From: Alphaproteobacteria bacterium
GTDB lineage: Bacteria; Pseudomonadota; Alphaproteobacteria; Caulobacterales; Aquidulcibacteraceae
Direction of reading: 5' to 3'
DNA length: 64,000 nt
NCBI GenBank assembly: GCA_026400735.1
Contig: JAPLOL010000044.1
Span: 2,501-66,500, forward strand
A program made the translations under genes and the position numbers. Shown in pieces: positions 57,656-64,000 of this stretch (positions are counted from its first letter, which is position 1; each line of letters starts with the position of its first letter). Below the pieces are notes generated by a model. The model had not been told where the DNA came from. It saw only the letters and a program-made list of their open reading frames with translations, and searched no databases.

Positions 57656-58225
57656 ATGCGTTTTGTTCTGATTGCGGCAGCGCTCGCGCTGAGTGGGTGC
57701 ACGTTCTCCACCAACACCGCAGGAACACAGAATGCATCGGGCTGCGAGCGGACGGCGACACACAACGTGACTTGGTCGACAGACGGCGCGGACGACACGA
57801 TCACCACGCGCTCTGATGGACCAACTTGCGCACAAGCCGTCGTCACGTTTGTGGCGCGCAACTCCGCCGGTGATCCGCTCTGGGTGTTTGCGTCGACCTA
57901 TTACGACATGACCTCTGGCGGCATTCCGCCTGAAGGCGCGCCCGCAATCACTGACGAGCAGATGGATACGTTCCTAGCGGGATGGGCTAACGTGACGTTG
58001 CAGCGCTCCGGCGAATTGCCCGCATGGCGCGAAGGCTTCGACTCGTTGAGCGCAAGCGCACAGACGTTTTCCTACGACACGCCGTTTGACCGCGAAACGT
58101 ACGAAGCGATGCGAGCACGCAATCTGCAGATGATCTGCTATGCCGCAGCCGTCGAGGCGACCCAGTGTCTGATCATTGATCCATCTTCGCACGCGCCGAT
58201 TATGATCGTGGCGTACGGTCCGTGA
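57656..58225 (+). CDS. Putative lipoprotein, paralogue 1
   Basis: Lipobox ALSGCTF; shared architecture with the next two CDS. Confidence 0.65.
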   Translation: MRFVLIAAALALSGCTFSTNTAGTQNASGCERTATHNVTWSTDGADDTITTRSDGPTCAQAVVTFVARNSAGDPLWVFASTYYDMTSGGIPPEGAPAITDEQMDTFLAGWANVTLQRSGELPAWREGFDSLSASAQTFSYDTPFDRETYEAMRARNLQMICYAAAVEATQCLIIDPSSHAPIMIVAYGP

Positions 58226-58740
58226 TGCGGCTCCTGCTTCTCGGCGCGCTTTTGATCGCGACGTCTTGCACATCGCAAGCCGCACGCTGCGACTTCTCGC
58301 ACACGCGCGAGGTGTCATTCACTGGCGGCAGCGCGTCGGATCGCATCACCGTGCGGACGTTCGGCGTCTCCTGCGACAAGGCCATCGGCGTCTACGAGAT
58401 CATCGACGGCGAAGGGCATCCCATTTGGGCCTGGGCGACACCGCTGCCGCGCGCGTTTGGCGATGCGTTCAAAGCCGAGGAACCCGAACACGTGGAGACG
58501 TTCCTGGAAGAGTGGTCACAGCCTGTAATTATTTCGACGCAGGAGGCGCCGGAATGGGCTCTGCTGGCGCCAGGCCAAACAACTCTGGACGAACTCACAT
58601 ATACCGACATCCGCGCGCGCGACCTGCCGATGTTATGCCACTTTTCGGGAACAGCACGGCAGACGTGCGTGTTTTGGGAGCCTGTCGCCGGCGGCGCAGG
58701 ACATCTGTTTGATCGTGACGTCGAGGAGACGGTGGAATGA
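58222..58740 (+). CDS. Putative lipoprotein, paralogue 2
   Basis: Lipobox IATSCTS; start overlaps the previous stop. Confidence 0.65.
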   Translation: MMRLLLLGALLIATSCTSQAARCDFSHTREVSFTGGSASDRITVRTFGVSCDKAIGVYEIIDGEGHPIWAWATPLPRAFGDAFKAEEPEHVETFLEEWSQPVIISTQEAPEWALLAPGQTTLDELTYTDIRARDLPMLCHFSGTARQTCVFWEPVAGGAGHLFDRDVEETVE

Positions 58741-59318
58741 TGCGAGTGGGCGTGAGTTTGTTAGCGTTGGGTTTGGTGGCATGCACGCCCCCCGCACCGG
58801 AGGCGCCCGCAACGACGACGACCGCCGAGATTCCGGCAGCGAGTACGTCCGGTCGTTTGGGATGCGATGCAAACTCCTCACGCGATTGGTCTGCCGTTGG
58901 CAGCCAGTATTACATCGTTGAGGCCGAGGCGCATGGCGCGACCTGCGGTGAAGCCACGGCGACGATCCGCATCAAGTCGACCGAAGGCGCAGTGCTGTTC
59001 ACGCACGATTACCCAACCCGCGACGTGTCGCTCGCGTTCAATCCGAACAGCGATCAAACCGGGCTCCGTGAAGAGATCGAATCGTGGACGCAGAACGTTT
59101 CCGAGACCGGCGCGGCGAACGAACTCCCGGCCTGGCCCGCGGGCGCAGCCGCCCCTCCAGGGTTTACACCTGCCGTCGCGCGCAACGTCTATGAACAAGC
59201 GCGCGGCAATCAGAGCGCCCTCTTCTGCTATCCTGACGGTGGCGAAAGCAACGCGTGCGTCGCAGTTGCGGGCACGAGAGCGACGCTCCTAGGCTCGAAA
59301 ACGCCAGAGCGCGGCTAG
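58737..59318 (+). CDS. Putative lipoprotein, paralogue 3
   Basis: Lipobox GLVACTP; ATGA overlap with the previous CDS. Confidence 0.65.
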   Translation: MMRVGVSLLALGLVACTPPAPEAPATTTTAEIPAASTSGRLGCDANSSRDWSAVGSQYYIVEAEAHGATCGEATATIRIKSTEGAVLFTHDYPTRDVSLAFNPNSDQTGLREEIESWTQNVSETGAANELPAWPAGAAAPPGFTPAVARNVYEQARGNQSALFCYPDGGESNACVAVAGTRATLLGSKTPERG

Positions 59319-59773
59319 TTCGCGATCAGGCCGATTGCGCGGGAGGACGTAAGCTCAAGGTCGCAGGTAACGCGATCGTATTGCTCGCCTGACCCGCCAC
59401 CGAACTCGTACGCGCGATACGAGCACTCCGCTTCGCGCCAATCTGTCCATGCGTTGTTCGCCGCGGCGAGTAACGCGCCGTCGGCGGGATCGGCGGCGGT
59501 GATGCGCTCCGTCGCTGCTTCGATGATTGCGTTCCAGGCCAACGACTCCGATGAGCGGCAGAGTACGTCTGTCATCGAATTGGAACCGCCCTCCGCCTCA
59601 ATGCACACGCGCGTCATGACGCCAACGCATTGCTGCAGCGCTACACGGTCACCGCTCGCCTGAGCGATACACGCGTCAAGGATGCGCGCATCAGATTGCA
59701 GCACATCGGCGCGCGCCGGCAGCGTGACGCAAGCGGTGACCAACAACGCAAGTGCGAAAAACAATTGCCGCAA
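59315..59773 (-). CDS. Secreted DUF1311/LprI-like protein
   Basis: Signal peptide; conserved Cys plus 'AANNAWTDWREAECSYRAYEFGGGSGEQYDRVTCDLELTSSRAIGL'. Confidence 0.8.
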   Translation of the reverse strand: MRQLFFALALLVTACVTLPARADVLQSDARILDACIAQASGDRVALQQCVGVMTRVCIEAEGGSNSMTDVLCRSSESLAWNAIIEAATERITAADPADGALLAAANNAWTDWREAECSYRAYEFGGGSGEQYDRVTCDLELTSSRAIGLIAN

Positions 59774-59899
59774 TTTCGCCTCCTGTCGTCAGCGTGCCAC
59801 GCGAGTTCGCCTGACGCATCAGGTATTAGCCATGGCGCTTGCGAGACGTCGCGAAGCACTTATCTTGGTAGTCCTCCAGCGACTTCCGCTGGTTTTGCA

Positions 59900-59915
59900 A
59901 GAAAGGAGGTGATCC
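59900..59915 (+). promoter_or_regulatory. Extended Shine-Dalgarno complementary to the canonical 16S rRNA 3' end
   Basis: AGAAAGGAGGTGATCC is the exact reverse complement of GGATCACCTCCTTTCT, immediately 5' of an ATG. Confidence 0.7.
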
Positions 59916-59984
59916 ATGTCTCATTGTCACTCTGTAGGGGCACTGTCGCAGGCTTGGACCACCTCGGGTGGGACCAGCGCTTAA
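59916..59984 (+). CDS. 22-aa micro-ORF
   Basis: MSHCHSVGALSQAWTTSGGTSA*; ATG abuts a maximal SD and is followed by a strong terminator. Confidence 0.45.
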   Translation: MSHCHSVGALSQAWTTSGGTSA

Positions 59985-60012
59985 GCTTTGCCCCGCACGG
60001 GACAGACAATGG

Positions 60013-60046
60013 AAGGGCCGCATCGGGATCCGATGCGGCCCTTTTT
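60013..60046 (+). terminator. Rho-independent terminator
   Basis: aagggccgcatcg-ggatc-cgatgcggccctt-ttt perfect 13-bp stem. Confidence 0.9.
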
Positions 60047-60047
60047 G

Positions 60048-60365
60048 CTAGCTGCGCTTCTTAGCTTTTTTTGCCGCTGATTTCTTCGCAGCGCTCGTCG
60101 GCCTGGAGGCGTTCTTCGCGCGCGTTTTGGCTGCCTTCTTCGCGGCACGCTTGCGGGCAGCCTTCTTCGCCGGGATCGGACTATCAGGCGTGTAGTTCGG
60201 TTTGCCTTTGCGCTTAGTCGAGGCGAATTCGTCGAGCTGCTTTTCGCTCATTGAATCGTACATCTGCTTGGACGCGCCCTTGAGCGCGGAACGTTTGGTC
60301 TCTCCGCGTTTGGCTGAGAGCGCCGCGCCGGCGGCTTTCTGTTGGGCTTTGGACTTTGCGGGCAT
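60048..60365 (-). CDS. DUF3008-like protein with histone H1-like Lys/Ala-rich tail
   Basis: MPAKSKAQQKAAGAALSAKRGETKRSALKGASKQMYDSMSEKQLDEFASTKRKGKP then AAKKxA repeats. Confidence 0.85.
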   Translation of the reverse strand: MPAKSKAQQKAAGAALSAKRGETKRSALKGASKQMYDSMSEKQLDEFASTKRKGKPNYTPDSPIPAKKAARKRAAKKAAKTRAKNASRPTSAAKKSAAKKAKKRS

Positions 60366-60412
60366 TGAGCATCTCCTTGTGGAGTGAATGCGCGCAGCGA
60401 TTTTGCCGTTCC

Positions 60413-60446
60413 GAAAAAAGATGAGGGCGGGATCGCTCCCGCCCTC
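60413..60446 (-). terminator. Rho-independent terminator downstream of spmX-like gene
   Basis: Minus-strand gagggcgggagcgatcccgccctc followed by atctttttt. Confidence 0.8.
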
Positions 60447-60474
60447 TGGCTCACCAGCCAAGAGAAATCTGTGT

Positions 60475-61572
60475 TTAGCCTTCGACGCTGACCGGCTTCA
60501 CGCGCGGGGCGCGCCACAAGCCGAACGCGGACATCAGCACCGCGGCGATGCCTGGTGCGCCCAGCGCCGCAGCGCCGGCATATTCAGCGACGTCGCCGGT
60601 GTTGGAGATCAGAAGCGAGACGGCGGTGGCCAAGAGGCCAAGACCGAAAAGCATGAGAGCCGCGAGGCCGAGATTTTCAAAGGTCGGCAACTTCAGGGTC
60701 GCGAGCTTGCGCATATTGTGAAGGCGCTGATCGGCGCCAGTGGGAACAGCCGGCTTGACGCGATTGAACCAATTTTGCTTTTCCGGCTTCGGTTTTTCGC
60801 TACGGCGCGGCGCGATGCGCGGTTCGAAATCGTAGCGCGCGACCGGCTTGGCGTGTGCAGTGAAGATCTCGCCATCGTCTTCGACGGCTTCCGGCGCGAC
60901 GACTTGCGTCAGCAACAACGCTTCGGTCGCCGGCTCGCTCTTCAGGATTTCTGTGAGACGCTCGGTCGGTTCCGGCTTTGCCGGCGCGGGCGCGATGGAG
61001 CCGACTTCCGGCGTGGCGACATAAGTCACCGGCGCGCCGAGGATCGAAGCGGCGTGATCAAGCTGTGGACGCACGAAAACCGACGGCGCAGATACGCGCG
61101 GCAGCTCCTTCAAGAAGAGCGCCTTCTCGGCCGTGCGGCGGCGCACGAGCGCGTCAATGATAACGAGTTCGCCACTGACATCGCTCTTGCGCCAGGCATC
61201 CATCGCGCAGGCCGCGGAGACGTAGTCACCAGCATTGACGCGGCGCAGGACTTGGCTCCGGCCGAAAGCTTCGGCGCCGACTGAGAATGCAAAAGAGACC
61301 AATGCATCGAACTGGGTCTGGGTGAGAGGCTGAGTAACCTGCGTGTTCACCAAGCTCTCGAATGCAGCCAGATCGCCGGTAAGGAGCTCAACGGCATCGT
61401 TCTCGTTAACTGCCTCACCCGGTTCGGTTGCGCGGACGTGGCTATAGCCAACAACCCAACCACCAGTCGGCAGCTGTTTCGGTTCGGCCTGAAAGCCTTC
61501 CAGCTCTTGGATAAGAGCGAGGCCTTGGGCGGAGATGGCGTTCGTCATGAGCTTTGCCTTTGTATTTCTCAT
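60475..61572 (-). CDS. spmX: SpmX-like polar localization protein (degenerate GH24 muramidase domain, Pro-rich linker, two C-terminal TM)
   Basis: 'ALIQELEGFQAEPKQLPTGGWVVGYSHV' lysozyme-like motif retaining Glu but with Leu/Val at the usual Asp/Thr positions; P/A/E-rich linker; two C-terminal TM helices. Confidence 0.78.
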   Translation of the reverse strand: MRNTKAKLMTNAISAQGLALIQELEGFQAEPKQLPTGGWVVGYSHVRATEPGEAVNENDAVELLTGDLAAFESLVNTQVTQPLTQTQFDALVSFAFSVGAEAFGRSQVLRRVNAGDYVSAACAMDAWRKSDVSGELVIIDALVRRRTAEKALFLKELPRVSAPSVFVRPQLDHAASILGAPVTYVATPEVGSIAPAPAKPEPTERLTEILKSEPATEALLLTQVVAPEAVEDDGEIFTAHAKPVARYDFEPRIAPRRSEKPKPEKQNWFNRVKPAVPTGADQRLHNMRKLATLKLPTFENLGLAALMLFGLGLLATAVSLLISNTGDVAEYAGAAALGAPGIAAVLMSAFGLWRAPRVKPVSVEG

Positions 61573-61730
61573 GCCGGCGTCCCGTTTTGGCGTTGGGAGA
61601 CGCGCGGCTTTCCCCTTTCAGGCAAGTGCGGCGCCAAAGCGCGTGTTGAGAGGTGAACCGCCATTAGCCATCGCCGCACGCGCGCGAGCGCTGCGGTGAT
61701 GCTTAACGTTCGCGAGCGCGCGTGCCGCCA

Positions 61731-63143
61731 CTATTGCGGCTGAGCAGCTGCCGCGGCGACGCGCTCGGCCATCGCGTCATTTACGGCTGATGGCTGCGTT
61801 GCGCTGAACTCGCTCCAGCCCGAATTAGCGACACGACCGATGTATTGGCCGTCGCACGGGATCCGGTAACCGTTTTGGTATGAGACGCGCGTTAGCCGCG
61901 TCTTGGTGGCGTCGTCTGCTTGCAGGGCGGTCCGCGCCGCTTCGAAATTATCGGCGATGGCGACGCGGAGATCAGCGCGCATGCGGTTATCCATCCCGCT
62001 GTTGATGTTGGCGAGCGGGTTGAAGAGCACGCCAGTCGGGATGCCCTGGGGGCGCAGCACGTAGTCGCCGAGATAAGCGACATCCCCTTCGCGCACTTCG
62101 AACGTCACCGTGCTGAGACACGCATTGAGCGGCCCCATATTGCTCAACACGTAGCGGCCAGCGGGGATCACAAATGTGCTGTAGCGCGAGTCAGCGAAGT
62201 CACCCGCGAGCGTAGGATCGCGGCGGCGATTGGGATTGAAGAAGGAATTTGCCGAGAAGGTCACCGTTTGCTGCAGCAAGCCGATGAAATCACCTGTCTC
62301 CGTCACGCGACGAAAGCGAAAGGTATCGCCAGCCCACGGTCCCTGCATCGCGCCGGTACGCTGACTCGCGCCGACAACAACGATGGCTGAGCCTGGCTGC
62401 CGCGTCGCCATTTCACCAGGCGCAAGACGTGCCACGGCGCCAGGCATGATCACGATTGGCGTGGGTTCCATGCCGAGCCCAAGTTCACCATTCAATGCCG
62501 GATTCGCGGCAACTGCCGCGGCCATTTCCTCTGCCGTCGGCGGCGCAGCACGTTCAACCGGTGGCCGTGGCGCAGGATTCTGATAAGCGCTCTCGGCGAG
62601 CTCTGCGTTGTAATAGTTGCGCTCGACTTCGCCGGTGTTGAGACGGCCATCCGCAGGGGTGCTGGCCGCCACGAGCGACGCGAAACCGTGATCCGCCTCG
62701 GCGCTGAAGCGCGCGCGATCACTTTCGCCCATCCGGTAGTGGCGATAACCAAGCGCGACCGCGCAATCGCGAAATTCGATTTGTTCGATTGAGCCGTTGT
62801 AACGTGCGTCTTGGATCGCAAACATGATCGACGCGATGCCGACGGCCGCACCGGCGACGACCGGATCATACGCACCCGTAGATGTGAAGGCAGCTCCGCC
62901 ACTGACGTGCGTATTGGTATTCCGAACCACCTTGAGTCGAGAAGCCTCGACGCGGCACGCTGTCATATCATTGGTGGCGCGCGCGAGATCAATGCCAGGG
63001 CGATTGTAGAACCCATCAGCGTCAAACCACGGCGCGAGCGCGGTTTGCGCCAAGGCGGGTTGTACCAAAACCAGCGCGACAAGCGATGCGGCGATTGCGG
63101 TTTGATGAAGTCTCATATGTCCCCCAGCAAACGTGTAGCGCAC
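61731..63143 (-). CDS. Hypothetical secreted protein
   Basis: Signal peptide (MRLHQTAIAASLVALVLVQPALAQ); no recognised family. Confidence 0.65.
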   Translation of the reverse strand: MRYTFAGGHMRLHQTAIAASLVALVLVQPALAQTALAPWFDADGFYNRPGIDLARATNDMTACRVEASRLKVVRNTNTHVSGGAAFTSTGAYDPVVAGAAVGIASIMFAIQDARYNGSIEQIEFRDCAVALGYRHYRMGESDRARFSAEADHGFASLVAASTPADGRLNTGEVERNYYNAELAESAYQNPAPRPPVERAAPPTAEEMAAAVAANPALNGELGLGMEPTPIVIMPGAVARLAPGEMATRQPGSAIVVVGASQRTGAMQGPWAGDTFRFRRVTETGDFIGLLQQTVTFSANSFFNPNRRRDPTLAGDFADSRYSTFVIPAGRYVLSNMGPLNACLSTVTFEVREGDVAYLGDYVLRPQGIPTGVLFNPLANINSGMDNRMRADLRVAIADNFEAARTALQADDATKTRLTRVSYQNGYRIPCDGQYIGRVANSGWSEFSATQPSAVNDAMAERVAAAAAQPQ

Positions 63144-63211
63144 ATTTTGCCTTTTGGGAGCCCAAAGCGGAAGGTAAGCCCAGGCCGCGACACCTCAAAT
63201 GTCGGTGAGCG

Positions 63212-64000
63212 TCAACTGAGCAAGATCACTGTCGCCAGGCCGAGGAAAGCCATGAAACCCACGATGTCGGTCACAAAAGTCACGAACACCGATGACGAGA
63301 CCGCGGGGTCGGCGCCGACGCGGCGCAACGTTAGCGGCACGAGAATGCCGGCAAGGCCCGCGCAGGCAAAATTGATCAAAATGGCGAGCGCGATGGCGAG
63401 CGATAGCAACGGTGTCTCCGGAAACCAGATGAAGACGACGACCGCCAACACGATCGCGAAGATCACGCCGTTAGACATCGCCGTCATCGCTTCGCGCACG
63501 ACGTAACGCGGCGCGTTGGATTCTGTGAGATCGCGCGAAGCGATCGCGCGCACGGCGACGGCAAGCGTTTGTGTGCCGGCATTGCCGCCCATCGAGGCGA
63601 CGATCGGCATCAGCACCGCGAGCGCGATCAGCTGATTGATCGAACCTTCAAAGTTCGAGATCACCCACGACGCGATCACGGCGGTGCCGAGGTTGACCAG
63701 CAGCCACGGCGCGCGGGCGCGAACGGATTTGAACACGCTGTCGGTTTGCGCGGCTTCGCTAACGCCGGCGAGCTTCAGCAAATCCTCTTCGGATTCTTCG
63801 GTGATGATGTCGACGATGTCATCGACGGTGACCATGCCCTTGATGCGCCCCGCTTCATCGACCACCGGCGCCGAGGCCATGTGATACTTCTGGAAGGTCT
63901 GGGCGACCTCTTCCTGGTCCATACCGGTACGGATCAAAATGAGCGGCGAGCGCATTATGTCGGCCAGCGGAGTATCACGGCTGGCGCGAATAAGGCTGGA
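63212..64000 (-). CDS. mgtE: Magnesium transporter MgtE (5' truncated by window edge)
   Basis: CBS region 'QKYHMASAPVVDEAGRIKGMVTVDDIVDIITEESEEDLLKLAGV' and MgtE membrane domain 'MPIVASMGGNAGTQTLAVAVRAIA'; frame runs to the window edge. Confidence 0.93.
   Translation of the reverse strand, partial: SSLIRASRDTPLADIMRSPLILIRTGMDQEEVAQTFQKYHMASAPVVDEAGRIKGMVTVDDIVDIITEESEEDLLKLAGVSEAAQTDSVFKSVRARAPWLLVNLGTAVIASWVISNFEGSINQLIALAVLMPIVASMGGNAGTQTLAVAVRAIASRDLTESNAPRYVVREAMTAMSNGVIFAIVLAVVVFIWFPETPLLSLAIALAILINFACAGLAGILVPLTLRRVGADPAVSSSVFVTFVTDIVGFMAFLGLATVILLS

Noticed and set aside
59900-59915. Possible 16S rRNA 3' fragment on the minus strand (GGATCACCTCCTTTCT)
   Set aside because: Only the 16-nt tail matches; the adjacent minus-strand sequence (..GACAATGAGACAT) is not 16S-like, so an SD element on the plus strand explains it better.
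60475-61572. Phage endolysin indicating a prophage
   Set aside because: Catalytic Asp/Thr positions are replaced, two C-terminal TM helices are present, and no other phage genes are nearby; SpmX fits better.
1-64000. CRISPR arrays, IS elements or transposases
   Set aside because: None noticed: no regularly spaced direct repeats and no transposase-like proteins in the ORF set.

Overview
This is a GC-rich, gene-dense alphaproteobacterial chromosome segment with about 65 genes. It most likely comes from a dimorphic, holdfast-forming Caulobacterales-type lineage, because hfaA-hfaB-hfaD, a MipZ ATPase and a SpmX-like pseudo-muramidase are all present. Most of the window is core or housekeeping: cysE, queF, rpmG, clpS-clpA, panC, mvaB-like, kynA-kynU-like, mgtE, a TonB-dependent receptor, TorF porins, and a tRNA-Leu(UAA).

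The most exciting locus is about 15.77-21.11 kb on the minus strand. It looks like an uncommon split borosin RiPP system. It has an OphMA/SonM-like alpha-N-methyltransferase (15767-16552) and a separate 74-aa precursor-like peptide (19346-19570). The peptide has a helical borosin-binding-domain-like region followed by a short hydrophobic C-terminal core (..TGEQPLCFLLGLTRSSKSE). An FAD amine oxidase and a large class III cyclase/NTPase/TPR protein lie in the same tightly packed operon. LuxR-type and Crp/Fnr-type regulators sit next to it.

Other points worth a second look:
- a dual-TIR membrane protein
- a 22-codon ORF whose leader is a full complement to the canonical 16S rRNA 3' tail
- three tandem lipoprotein paralogues
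- a possible SPFH/prohibitin remnant
- several operator-like palindromes

All family assignments are from reading the translated sequence and from memory. No database search was run.
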